Shown: one piece after another, positions 24,253 through 35,640 of the stretch
How positions within the stretch are numbered: the first letter of the stretch is position 1
How the letters are laid out: every line of letters starts with the position of its first letter
Source of the DNA: Tetracentron sinense
Taxonomy: Eukaryota; Streptophyta; Magnoliopsida; Trochodendrales; Trochodendraceae
NCBI GenBank assembly: GCA_015143295.1
Contig: CM026561.1
Location: 43,466,875-43,530,874, forward strand
Length of the DNA: 64,000 bases
Direction of reading: 5' to 3'
The notes under the pieces: generated by a model
Database searches by the model: none
Seen by the model: the letters and a program-made list of their open reading frames with translations, nothing else
What the model was told of the DNA's origin: nothing
Translations under genes and position numbers: made by a program

Positions 24253-27012
24253 CTCCTAGGTTGTACTCCTAAATATACAGACAAATCCCAACCATTTAAT
24301 TCAATTATTAAAGAGTTAAGATTAGAGGTGATGTGGCATTAGAAAAGACAACATAAGCTAAGTCAAATCCCGACCCTTGGTGGTTAACCATAATTTGTTA
24401 CGATTCGGGAGTATATTTGGGAGTACTCATACTCTTTTTATTGTGTTGCTATATATGATATTTAGGAGGAACTCATTGTAGAAGGGGTTTTCTTTTTTTT
24501 TGGTCAAGGTAACAATACCACAAGGCAAAGCTACAAGTAATAGAAGGGAAAACACACATCACTCACACACACACACAGTCACATACAACCACTAAGCCTA
24601 TGAAGAATCAACCCACAGGAACCTCATGATTTCTTGTAGAAAAAGTATATAGTCTCTTCAATTTTTATATTTTGAGTTGAATTTGTTTTTTGAATTAAGT
24701 GTCATATCTGAAATTCATTAATGAGTCTAGTTTGCAAGTGCATGTTGTTATTTGATTTGAATTCTGAAGATCGACCACCATAACCTGAATGCATCAAGGG
24801 AGATACTCTGGAAAAAGCGAAATCATTCTTAAAGAACAACTGTTTAAGTATCGTGCCTCTTGAAACTCTAATTGATAAGTTCTCTATTTTCTTATTTCTT
24901 AGTTTTGTATTTTTAAAAAATTGAGCTTGACATGTTATGTAAGTCTTCCTTATAACTTTGATTTAAATTATATTCAATGGTATCTAATTTTCCCAACAAA
25001 CTGAACCACTACGGCCTGCTTTTTCCATTTTTCTGCTGAAACACTTTTGCTTTGAAGAAAAGAAGACATGGAAATAGCCAGCTGGGGTTGCTTGTGAAAA
25101 TGAAATACAGCCGTTGATAAAGAAAATCACATCTTTTAGATTCTATAATGTCGTATGGTGAGCATTATTTAAATTAGATCATAATATAAAACCTTACTCG
25201 GAATATCTGTCAAAAGATGTGACAGATCATTTCTTATAGAAGAATAACACATTGTAATGGATTAGCAGTTTAGCACTATATGCAAAACTAAAGTTCAAGA
25301 GAGCCACAAAAAATTCAGAGAGAGCGAGGTCCATCGGACATGGGGAATGGATTTCGTCTGGCCCTTGCTAGGCTAAATCCGTCCAGCCATCCTACAGGTC
25401 AAAACATGTCCCTTTTGACATCCCTAATCGTGGTTAACGATTCACTAACACTTAATTCAAGTATCGTAAAAAATATTTTTAAAAATTTAATTACAAGAGT
25501 TAAAATTTCATAATCTGAGTTAAAAAAGCAGTTAAAAGGGCTTTGTGAGTTTAATGGATTTGGTCCGGCCCCGATCCCTCGGACATGCTATACCATTGGA
25601 CACTGGTGCCAGGTGTTTGGCTAGATATTGCAGTTCAAGAGATGTATGGCTAGAAAAAGGCCATGGTAACCATTAGAATCTCCATCTTCATCTCCTTCAC
25701 ATGTCTTGTTTCTAGTCTTAGCTGCGTGAAAGGGCTCATCATTGTCCCCACAGCTTTTTTGAGTTCCAATTTTGCTGCTAAGGTGGTTAAGCTGTTTAGG
25801 GGGACCAGTTTGTAAGGGCAAGAAAACAAACCAGCCTAGAAATCCTCTCATTCAAATAAAATAAGGTGGGACCCACCTGGAGAGAAATCGATCGGAGCCG
25901 TTCATTTTGCCACCCAAATGTCATTCAAAATTCGAAAATTCCTAGATTAACTTGACTAGAGAACATCCAAGGGACCCACCTCTTTATAGAGTTGGTATGT
26001 GATGATTTTTTAGTTTTCGATCACTCCATTACCATCTGATCTTCATCATTAAAGGAAGAAATTATTCCATCAAGTGGGCCCTAGTTTAAGAATGGGGCTC
26101 TTTTGTGGACGGTTACCAGTCATTTTCTTGACCTCAAATAGCATGAGGATTATAATCGATTGTGTGGTTTATGATCCATTCAAATTTAATTGCAACGGTC
26201 GTTTTTTTTTTGTTTTTTTAGAGAGGGAAAGCTGGGGTTAGGCGACCCCGACCTGCAATAAGAAAAAAAAACGCACTTACACCTCTAGGTACTCACATCC
26301 TCTTGCGTCATCGTTCAAAATTTTAACTAGAGCGGGGAGGCCTAAGAAATATCAAAAAAAAAAATTCTCAATATCACCATTACAAATAGTTACAGTATCA
26401 CATATTACCCGTATCGATTTTTATCCGAATTTGTTTATTCAGATAATAATACGAATAAGTATGGTAGGCCCAAGTGTGACTAATATCATCCATTTATAAT
26501 TGGATTGGATTCAGATATTGTTATTATATATATGAATAGAGGTATAGGTTTATAAGACTAAATTACCGTTTTATATATATATATATATATATATACACAC
26601 TTAATTCTAAGACATTGAATTGGTATTTTTAATATAAGTAAAAATATAATAGTAATCTAATCATTTAATAGGAACTATGTTTTAAAATTTTAATTAAAGT
26701 AATTGAATGATTCGAAAAATATCTAAATTTGAATATTTTATTTGAAGTTGGATACAAATACTCTATTTCATTATTCGTCAGATATTTAATCAAATTCAAA
26801 TAGTTTAATGATGTGATTTGATCGAATTTGGATAACAAACTATTCACTCTATTTATCCTACCCAAAACATATATCAGAACAACCAAACAATAAGAAGCCA
26901 AAATCAACGACTGACGTTTGCAAAAATGAGAAGAATATGGAAAAAGGAAATAAGGAAATACACAAATAGCATTCTTACAATTTTATTGAAAACTCATCCG
27001 TAATGTGTAATT
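24253..27012. other. Gene-free stretch
   Basis: I recognise no gene. A half copy of the foldback family lies at about 25400-25560 (CCCTAATCGTGGTTAACG). T-run-bounded pieces near 24490-24620 and 26200-26290 resemble LINE 3' tails. The 76-codon open frame at 25621-25851 (-) matches nothing I know. AT-rich DNA fills 26380-27000. Confidence 0.5.
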
Positions 27013-27020
27013 ATATAAAG

Positions 27021-27314
27021 CAGTGTTGTCAGAACCGGACCGGACCGGACCGGCTGGTTGAACCGGAAAACCCAGGAACCGGTTCCCAAAATCCCCAAAA
27101 TCTGAACTCTTAAAGAGTCAAAACCGGCTACAACTAGTAGAACCGGTGGTAAAACTGGTTGAAAACCGGTCAGAACTAGCTCAAACCTGTCAGAATTAGG
27201 GAAATTGAAGAAAAAAAAGTTGGTTTTTTTCGCAAAAAGTATACGATCGAACTGGTGGAATTGGGAATCAGCCACTCTGCCAGTTCGAGGCTCAGTCCGG
27301 TTATGAAAACAATG
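27021..27314. mobile_element. hAT-type MITE, 294 bp
   Basis: TIR CAGTGTTGTCAGAACC / GGTTATGAAAACAATG, flanked by ATATAAAG and ATATAAAA (7 of 8 match). The interior is rich in AACCGGTT-type words. Confidence 0.82.
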
Positions 27315-27501
27315 ATATAAAAGTTGCCATAATTTGGTCTAATTATGTGATACCAAATCTTTTCTTTACTACATTTTTCTTGGGTTTTTTTTTTGGTATA
27401 AAACTTTATTTACCTAAGTCTGGTAGTTAATTAGCAAATTGATAGAAATATCAACTGCTTGAATAATTTAAAGGACTCAAAACGAGTTCACCCCTATGGA
27501 G

Positions 27502-28040
27502 TAGGGGTGTCAACCAGCCGAGCTAAGCTGAGCCGAGCTGGATAGTGTTCAGGTTTGGCTCGTTGGATTTTTGATGTTGTTCAGGCTCGGCTCGAGCTCG
27601 AAAAGGTCAGTTCAGGCTCGGCTCGTCCACAAATCATCAAGGTCGAGCCGGCTCGTTAAACTCTAATTAAAAAAAAAAAAATAGTATAGTGGGGACGATA
27701 TTCTATAAGTCAAATGGTGGGGTACAAAGAAAATGAGAAAATAAAATAATATTTTTACTAACCTGATCAACATTTCATGTTCTTAATTTAAAAAACTGAT
27801 TTCATTTTCTTATACTTTTAATGTAAAACTCAATATTGGCAGGGGTATAACTGTACACGGATATTCATTGAATTAGTCGAGCTCGGCTATCTCTTACTCG
27901 AGCTCGACTTGTTATCTAAATGAGCTCACTCACTCACTTGGCTCGGCTTGGCTCGGCTCGACTCGATGAGTTTTTTAATTCTATTCAAGCTCGGCTCGCT
28001 TCAAGCCGAGTCGAGCTAGCTCGGCTCATTGACAGCCCTA
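27502..28040. mobile_element. hAT-type MITE, second copy of the GAGCTCGG family
   Basis: Ends TAGGGGTGTCAA / TTGACAGCCCTA and a sequence collinear with 22975-23514 throughout. The 8-bp flanks do not match, so the duplication has decayed. Confidence 0.82.
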
Positions 28041-28101
28041 CACTCCTAGTCTCGAGCAACTCTTGTATATTTATTTTTTCATTTTTTATTTTTATTTATT
28101 A

Positions 28102-28327
28102 CTAGCGGGTGGCACGTGCGATGCACGTGAGAGTGAGGGGAAGGAGCAATTGAACTCTCCTCCAGTTCAATCGCGATTGATTGTGATTCTATTCTTTAAA
28201 TTGATAGATGAGGGTAGTTTGGGAATGAAAGTAAAACATTAAATTAAAGTTTTGTTTTATATAAGGGTAGTTTAGGAATTTCAAAAAATTCAGGCTACGC
28301 CTGCCTCTCCCATTATAATAATAAAGA
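28102..28327 (-). mobile_element. Non-autonomous Helitron, 226 bp
   Basis: On the minus strand it starts TCTTTATTATTATAATGGGA after an A and ends CACGTGCATCGCACGTG, then CCACCCGCTAG before a T. The hairpin (7-bp stem, 3-nt loop) about 11 nt before the CTAG end is textbook Helitron. This is the best-preserved of the three. Confidence 0.82.
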
Positions 28328-28339
28328 TTTTCTCCTTAT

Positions 28340-28640
28340 CTTTTCAAGAGCTTTAAGTCCCTGGTAACACTTATTAATTGAGGTAAAGATTCATTAATCT
28401 GGAGGGTTCAATAACCTAATTTTAATTTTTTAGAAAAAAATATATAAAAACTTTTAACTTTCCTTAAGAATTTTTGACTATAGGAATTAATATTTTTTTT
28501 TTCTAAAAACTAAGGATAGATTGTTGAATAGGAAGGATTAATAAATCTTAATCATAATTAATGAGATTAACAACAACACGTGTTGACATGTGAGATTGAA
28601 CTCGAGGACATGTTGATTCACTCTTAATTCTCTCATAACT
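28340..28640. repeat. Foldback repeat copy
   Basis: Inverted halves (ATTGAGGTAAAGATTCATTA; TAATAAATCTTAATCATAAT) around an A/T-rich centre, ending AACACGTGTTGACATGTGAG and a GATTGAACTCG segment shared with the Helitrons here. Confidence 0.6.
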
Positions 28641-28889
28641 CGAGTCGTTTTCAGTTTTGATTGGACATATTCAAACTATCTTAGTCACCATTAAATGCAC
28701 TCTTGATATTATTTTATTTTGTGGCATAATTCTATCAAAATTTTATTTTGTAAATCGTTTTCGTAAATGAGTTTTCTCAATCAGCAACAAAATGCCATTT
28801 TATGTAATGACTAGAATTGGGGTCCACAAATCATTTTCGTAAAATATTTTCAATTTTCCCGAGAACAAAAGAAATGCTTACTTTCAGCC

Positions 28890-29190
28890 AAAGCTGTTGA
28901 AGGAGAGTTGGGAACATGTTCAATCGCTATTCCAGTCAGAGAATTCAATGGCATAACATGTCAACACATGTCCCTTTTAAACTCTATTAACTGTCTTATA
29001 TTTTTTTTTGGTTGATTCATTAAATGTGGTTAGTCATTAACTTGTAGGTTCAACAATTTAACATTGACTTTAAAAAAAAAAAAATTAACCTTAGAAATTA
29101 AAATGATTTAACCAGAATTAAAAGACACTTTAAAAGGCTATGTGGATGCGATTGAACTTTCGCACCTTCAATCCCAATTGGATAAGATCC
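28890..29190. repeat. Foldback repeat copy
   Basis: CAACACATGTCCCTTTTAAA, then TTTAACATTGACTTTAAAA, then a decayed inverted second half (GCGATTGAACTTTCGC). Same family as 28340-28640. Confidence 0.55.
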
Positions 29191-29542
29191 TCACTCATTT
29201 AGGTAGGAAGAATGTTGATTTTTGATAGTAAATAAGACAAGTGTTGATTTTGAGATGAATGCTAGCCCCTACTTTCAACCTAAGCCAACCATTTATCTAT
29301 TTTCATAGTTAAAATACATACTTTTTAAGTGATTGTAAGGCTTTAACATTGAAAAAAGCATGATGATTGGCTCGAGTAGGAAAACCCTGAGACTAAGGCT
29401 AGCACTCCTCTGATATTTAAGCTGAAAGTAGGAAATGGTGAGAATAGGGCCAGTGCGATATCACAGAGATGAGATAGACGAAGATCATACAACAACTCAA
29501 TACACACCCTTCGATGGTATGGATCAAGCGGCTAACAACTAT

Positions 29543-29560
29543 GGGGGGGGGGGGGGGGGG
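29543..29560 (+). repeat. G18 homopolymer
   Basis: Eighteen consecutive G about 450 bp upstream of the AG-peptide start codon. A second run, G17, lies at 32245-32261. Confidence 0.95.
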
Positions 29561-29881
29561 TATTTTTTGGCAGTACAACAACAATATTCCAAAGGCGCAA
29601 TTTAGCATAAAGTCTAGAACAAAATTAGAAAATTCACCAGCAGAGGGTCTTTAGTAAAATCGGGTAAGCAAACAAACTCATAGCCTACTTAAGAAGACAG
29701 CGAAAGGTGGGGGGGACCCACAATGGGCAGTGACAGCTGTATGGCACCTAAAGGTGGACACCCTGTCAACAACAACGGGCAGTCCAAACCCCCTTAAAGT
29801 CGAAGTTAGGAAGCACGTCATTTTGATACAACGGTCATTTCGGGCAGCCTGCCCGTAAAACCCTCTCTATCTTCTTCCCTT

Positions 29882-29887
29882 TATAAA
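29882..29887 (+). promoter_or_regulatory. TATA box of the AG-peptide gene
   Basis: TATAAA 112 bp upstream of the ATG, followed by a C/T-rich stretch suited to transcription initiation around 29910-29920. Confidence 0.7.
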
Positions 29888-29993
29888 CCCCAACACCACC
29901 GCTTCTCTACCCACCTCCATTTGCCGCTGCTGCTCTCCCTCTGTCATTCCTCTCTGCACTCATTTTCCAAAGAGTCTCTCTCTCTCTAAGAAA

Positions 29994-30173
29994 ATGGAGG
30001 CATTGAAGATGAGACTCTTCGCTGTTGTGTTGCTGATGATCATGGCCGCGTCGGCCGTCCAAAATGCGGCAGCTGCTGAAGCTCCGGCGCCGAGTCCCAC
30101 CTCGGACGCGGCTCTTTTCGTCCCTACCCTTTTCGCTTCTCTAATCGCTCTTGCCTTTGGATTAGTCTTCTAA
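29994..30173 (+). CDS. Arabinogalactan peptide (AGP12/13/14-like), complete, 59 aa
   Basis: Single exon. A short start (MEALKMR) and a hydrophobic signal peptide (LFAVVLLMIMAASAVQNAAA) lead to the mature core EAPAPSPTSDAALFVP. A hydrophobic GPI-addition tail follows (TLFASLIALAFGLVF). The layout and the EAPAPSPTSDA core match the AG-peptide group containing Arabidopsis AGP12, AGP13 and AGP14. In that family the Ala-Pro and Ser-Pro prolines are hydroxylated and carry arabinogalactan, and the peptide is GPI-anchored at the outer plasma membrane. The mature peptide would be only about 10-13 residues. TATAAA at 29882 and AATAAA at 30385 frame a compact transcript of about 500 nt. Nothing suggests damage. 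Confidence 0.95.
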   Translation: MEALKMRLFAVVLLMIMAASAVQNAAAAEAPAPSPTSDAALFVPTLFASLIALAFGLVF

Positions 30174-30384
30174 TCGATTTTTATTGTTTTTTTTTTAATT
30201 ATTACAATTTGTTGGGGTTTGTTTGGGTCATGTGTTTGGTATTGTATTATATATTTATATTTATATATACCTAGAATGTGTAATTTTTGGGGAGGTGGTG
30301 AAGCTCTAACTGGTGGTGTTTTCCTGCACTGGCGGTGCAGTTCATCCCTCATTTGTACTTGTGATATTCCATTGCCATGCTAGT

Positions 30385-30390
30385 AATAAA
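30385..30390 (+). terminator. Poly(A) signal of the AG-peptide gene
   Basis: AATAAA about 210 bp past the stop codon, in a T-rich plant 3' UTR. Confidence 0.6.
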
Positions 30391-32463
30391 GATTTAGTTT
30401 CCATTTCTCTCTTCCTTCCTGATTTGGATGTGTGTTTGTCACGCCGTTGATTTGTGCCAGACGCTCTGGACCCCACCTGATTGAACGATCGAGATGAGAT
30501 GATCGTCAAGTGGGCCCAGGTCTATTCCGTCTAGTTAATATATAATTGTTTGGATGGAATTCTATGAATTTAATAAAGAGGATGGATGGACACGTGGCTG
30601 ATTCGTTCTTTCATTCATCTAATCTAATGAGCCTGAGCCTGAGGTGCGCACATGGGACTGGAAAGAATAGTTTGGGTTGGCTTTGTCTTTAAGCTAGGTC
30701 GCGGGCCCCAGCACTTATTGCAACGCACGTTATTTGCTTTTGATATTTTCTTAGTCCCAGAATTGCCCCCATGAATCTCATAAAATTATATTCTGCCCTG
30801 ATGTGTGCAAAAGAAAGACAGGCAGGCATGTGGCGGACTGGACGGGATTGATAGAATTTGGTCTCGCAAGACCAGAACCGGCGTGCGCGATAAAAATGGC
30901 TTCGGATTTTCTCTCGGAAAGCCACAACCATAGAATACGCGATTTGGTGGTGAAATGTCTCCCATAATTTTGACTTCTCCACACATCAGTGGATTTATGA
31001 TGATAAAATGGTGAGATAAAAGAGGAGAGATATCAAGCGGAGAAAAGTCCAAATCATAGGGCGAAATTGAAATATTCAAGCCACATGTTGCTTGATGTAT
31101 GGTAGCCCGAAACCACCTTTTTGGCTTTGCTAGAGATAATCCTGAGCCGATGATAAAAATGGGAGAAGAAAATCCTAAGCTTATAAAAATGGTAGAAGAT
31201 ATCAAATTGAACGAAAGAAGTCAAAAGAAAGAGAGAAATCAAAATAACTTCTCCAATTTTTATCACCACCTAAAAATGAGAGAAGATATCAATTTGAAAG
31301 AAGTCAAAAAAACATAAGAGAAAATTAAATAACTTTTCTTTTTACCGCCACATCTACTTCAAAATAGGCCTAAGCAAGACGGTTTTGGTCTTACCATAGC
31401 AAGACCACTGGACATTCGGTAGAGGTGGGTTGGGACCCAAATTAACGGTCGAATTGACCCGATGGCATGCTCGTGGAAGGAGAATGGCTAACCATTAAAG
31501 GAATCATCGAACCCAGAGTCTCAGACCCATCAAGCATGTTGGCATGAGTTGGATCAGTTCATTCTCCATCATCAATGCATGTCACAACACAAATCCTGTT
31601 GTGTCATTCTTCCATCTTAACTACTTTAATGAAAAAGGGAATGAGTTCTTGGTCACAAAAGGAAATATCAATATATATATATATAATATTTAATTTTTTT
31701 TAAATAAAGGAAATCCTTTAAATGTATATTGCGAGAGAACGTGTCTCGTCCTTCCCTCTCTAGTCATGTGTCGCACACTCTTTTAACTATGTTTAAGATT
31801 TATTAACTCTTAAGGTTAAGGTTAAAGTATTTGAATTTTATTAAAAAAATATTAATAACAAGGGTTGAAACTTGTTAACCACATGAAGGATAATTAAAGG
31901 AGGGGACGCTGTGAGGGAGTGGAGAAATAGTTTGCTCCTCGCCCGAGGAGAGGACTATCGCTCATCAAACAAATAGGGGATTGACAATGGGTAGGCTTGG
32001 TCTTGCATTTTTGACAATTTTTTTGAATAAATCCTACCAATTTACCAGAGATTTTTGTACACCCCTAGAAACAAAAAAAAATTGGGAGAAGTAGTATGCT
32101 CCTGCTTCTAAAAACAAAGGTAGACTATAACCTAAGTAGAGGAGCGTTAACCTTAAAAGAGTGTTAATGCTAAATCTTAACACCCTTCGCACCACAGGGT
32201 AAGAGTTAGTGAATCTTAAGCATGGCTAAAACGAGTAAAGAGGAGGGGGGGGGGGGGGGGGACGTTGTAAAGAAAACAGGCCCCGAAGTTAGGCGTCTAA
32301 TGGACTATATATTAAAAAAAAATGAAACAAAGAATACAAAGAAGAAACTAGGCGGGCAGACTAATCAGTCCCTGGATCAAAAGGATCAGTTACTAGCGAT
32401 ACCATGCTGTCTCCAGGAGAGAGCTTTTTTTGCAAGACCATGGGTTACTCCGTTTGCCACTCA
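30391..32463. other. Intergenic DNA with repeat pieces
   Basis: No gene. Between about 30960 and 31310 are repeated ATGAT(A)AAAATGG and GAGAAGATATCAA words, and the frames at 30786-31317 on both strands come from them. Half copies of the foldback family lie at about 31750-31930 and 32130-32225. G17 sits at 32245-32261. Confidence 0.5.
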
Positions 32464-32896
32464 TTGGATTTTTTATGTTGCTCAGGCTCGGCTCGAGCTT
32501 GAAAAGGTCAGTTCGGGCTTGACTCGTCCACAAATCATCGAGCTTGAACTGGCTCATTAAGCTTTAATTTTTTAAAAAAAATTGTATAGTGTGGACGATA
32601 TTCTAACAATTAAGGGATTAGATAATAGGGTACAAAAAAAATGGGAACATAAAATAGTGCTTTCACTAACCTGTTGAAAAACTAATTTCATTTTCTTATA
32701 TTTTTAATATAAAACTCAATATTGGCATATATGGGTATTTATTGAATTAACCGAGCCGAGCCGAGCTGAGCTACCTCTTACTCGAGCTCGGCTTGTTATC
32801 TAAACGATCTCACTCACTCACTTGGCTCAACTCGATAAGCTTTTTAATCCTACTCAAATTCGGCTCGCTTCGAGCTGATTCAAGCTGACAACCCTA
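32464..32896. mobile_element. hAT-type MITE, third and truncated copy of the GAGCTCGG family
   Basis: From TTGGATTTTTTATGTTGCTC to CTGACAACCCTA it is collinear with the other two copies but lacks the first 50 or so bases and the left TIR. Confidence 0.75.
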
Positions 32897-33699
32897 TAAT
32901 CTTGATAGCATGCTTTGCTTGACAGAAAAGGTTTGCCGTGGGTGTGTACATTATAGCATGTTAATAATGTTCACCAAAATAACAAAACTATGAAAACAAT
33001 AAAAAAAATAACTTTTTATGGACCTTTAACAAGTAACCAAATTCATATTAACTTTTTATCTTCCAAAAAAAACGAAATTCATATTAATTGGAATCCAACC
33101 ATCTGTCTTCACAATTATTCTGGATTATGATTCTATTTTTTTTTCCAAGCTAGCAGGGACAGATTAGCAAAAGGTCAAATATAGGTGAGTTATATATCTT
33201 CTTTTTTCCCTTTTTCTTTGGTACAGTTTTGTTGATTATATATTTGTAATTCTTCTATATTAATTTTTTCTTATTTTAATATTTTTTCATGCATTGCCTC
33301 GGAATCATTAAATTATATTGAAAAGCTAAGGGTGAGCTCGTGGCAATCCTAAATCTCATGAGAATTAGAGCCTATCATTTACAGCTTGACAGATGGTCCA
33401 TATTATCTAGCACATGGGATTAGATACAACTATTCGGACAAACACACCGGTTTAGCAATGAAGTTATCTTAATCTCCAAAAATTTTTTTTTTTTAAAGAA
33501 TCTTAGTTTAGTTCATTTTTAGATTTACGTGAAAGTTTTATTGTTAATTGTTAAGTTATAAAATATCTTAAGATATAGAAATTGGACATTTATATATTAT
33601 TATTATCATTTTATTTTGTAAGCTTATATTAGCGCATTTTAGGACTTAGCGCATTTTAGGACTTAGTATCCGTGCATCACAAAGGCTGCTTACTAGTTG

Positions 33700-35235
33700 A
33701 GATTGAACTTGGTGGAGAGTTCAATCGCACCCACAAGTCAACACGTGTCCTTATTAATCTTTATTAGTTGTGGTTCACTAACCCTTAGGATTAAACAATT
33801 TAACTTTGTTTTTTAGACAAAAAATATTAAAAATATATCAATCCTAAAAGTTAAAAGTTCTAAAACAAAGTTAAATTTAAAATATTATTTCTAAAAAGCA
33901 AGGCCAGATTGTTATTTTTTTGATCGGAAAAGTCAACCATATATTAAGCAAAATGAATTACAAAGAAAGAGTTTGCAAGGTTGTAAAGTCAAGATGAAAT
34001 AAAACTATATATAACAACAGAAAACTAAATCATAGCGTAATGATCCTTTTATGTTGAGGGAGGCGTACTGTCAACCCTCGGATTACTCTTAGATCTGTTT
34101 CCTCCTGTCGAATGTTTGTCCATTCTAAGACCAATAAGCATATACAAGAGCAAATGCGATGTATGAAATATTAAAGAGAGTTCTCGAAAGCTCGTTTGTT
34201 TTGCTTGCCCACGAGATAGCCTCAGGAAGAACCACCCAAATTGCATTCCGTACTCTATCTTCACTAACCAAACCCAACAGGATAGGATGAAGGGAAGACT
34301 CAATCGACCCCTACTAGGAGACAAAAAATAACCTCAAATCACACCCACCATAGAGGCAATGTAAAAGCAAATGATTCATCGTCTCTTTCATGTGAAGGCA
34401 CAAAAAACACCAATTAGTCAGCCTCCATCATCTAAATTTAAGTGATCACAAGTAAAAATTTTATTCAAAAAAACATTTCATAAGAAAAAAGATACCTTAA
34501 ACTAAATTATTAGATTCTACACAATTCTATAAGGAAAATATGCATAAGAGTTTACCCTAGAGATTGCACCAGTGATCTAACTGAAAATTGACCCTAGAGA
34601 TTGCACTTGGACCAAGTTCTAATCTGTTTTGAGGCTTCGAAAAGGCAGATCCAAGGCATAGAAGAAGATGACTTAGATCTTCAACTTCCCAGTCGTTGAG
34701 GTCCCATCTCAACTTCGGGCACCACACCACCCCTGAATCCTGCAACTCAAAGTTATATGATTCTTTCCAAAATCTAACCTCTGAACCCCTACCTACCTGA
34801 TAGCTAAAGTGCAACAAAACTAAATTGGCAACTGCCACGATACTCTTCCACAAGCCTATCTCGTAGGTAGATTTACCCCCCGCAGAACCCAACAAGATTC
34901 CTCACAATGTTTGGCCACTATGACAGACCGCCATAAACACCCTCAATCCTCCCCAGACCTCTAGACACATTTCCCAAACAAAGCTTTATCAACAAAGACT
35001 AAGGAAGACCCCCCACAATGCTTTGGATGACATATCCAGTCCCAAACAACTAGAAAACTGTCGTTTTTCTCATGCCATAAAAAATCCCTTTTGCAACTTT
35101 TGAAAGGGAAGAAGTCGTTCAAGGGATGGTAAAATTGGACATGAAATATGTGGGAAGACTATTAAGGACACTCTTATTCGGGCACGTGAGTAATCTTAAC
35201 CACGGTTAATAGGTGTCAAAGAAGACACATGGCGA
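33700..35235. repeat. Foldback copy split by a LINE insertion
   Basis: The left half (33700-33913: GAGTTCAATCGCACCC, CAACACGTGTCC, TTAGTTGTGGTTCACTAACC) and right half (about 35185-35235: AATCTTAACCACGGTTAATA) are the two arms of one foldback unit. The LINE relic at 33914-35180 lies between them. Confidence 0.55.
33914..35180 (-). mobile_element. LINE fragment (RT zinc-binding end)
   Basis: On the minus strand, YQVGRGSEVRFWKES and NWCFLCLHMKETMNHLLLHC are the plant LINE C-terminal zinc-binding segment. The 3' end lies at the T run near 33917 (TTTTTTTGATCGGAAAAG). Stops and shifts break it; the endonuclease and RT core are missing. Confidence 0.78.
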
Positions 35236-35285
35236 GCTAGGAAAGTATGCGCATACCGCCCAAGAGAACATCCAATTCCTATGTA

Positions 35286-35640
35286 AACAGGTGCAATAGG
35301 AGTTCACATCACAACCAATCGTGAGCCCAGGTCAACATGTGTCATTTTAAATCCCTATTAACCGTGGTTAAGATTCTCTAACCTTTCGGGTGCAATAATC
35401 TAACCTTAGTTTTTTTTTAAAAAAAATTAACCTTAGGATTAAAATTTAGTCCCAAGGTTAAATTTTTTTAACAAAGAATTTCTAAAAAAAAAATTGTTAG
35501 ATTGTTAAACCCCTAAGAATTGGTGAATCTTAACCATGGTTAGTAGGGATAAAAAGGACACGTGTTGATATAGAATGCAATTGAACTCAAAGAGCTCAAT
35601 TGTGATTGGCTATGATTCGATCTCCAAAAGATGTGTGAAT
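35286..35640. repeat. Foldback repeat, most complete copy
   Basis: Both arms are readable. The left has CAACATGTGTCATTTTAAAT and CTATTAACCGTGGTTAAGAT. The right has GAATCTTAACCATGGTTAGT and AAAAAGGACACGTGTTGATA. Outside them are CAATCGTGA / TCAATTGTGATTGG, and the centre is A/T-rich. It has no coding capacity. Confidence 0.7.

Noticed and set aside
25621-25851. 76-codon minus-strand frame
   Set aside because: No recognisable domain and no promoter or splice context.
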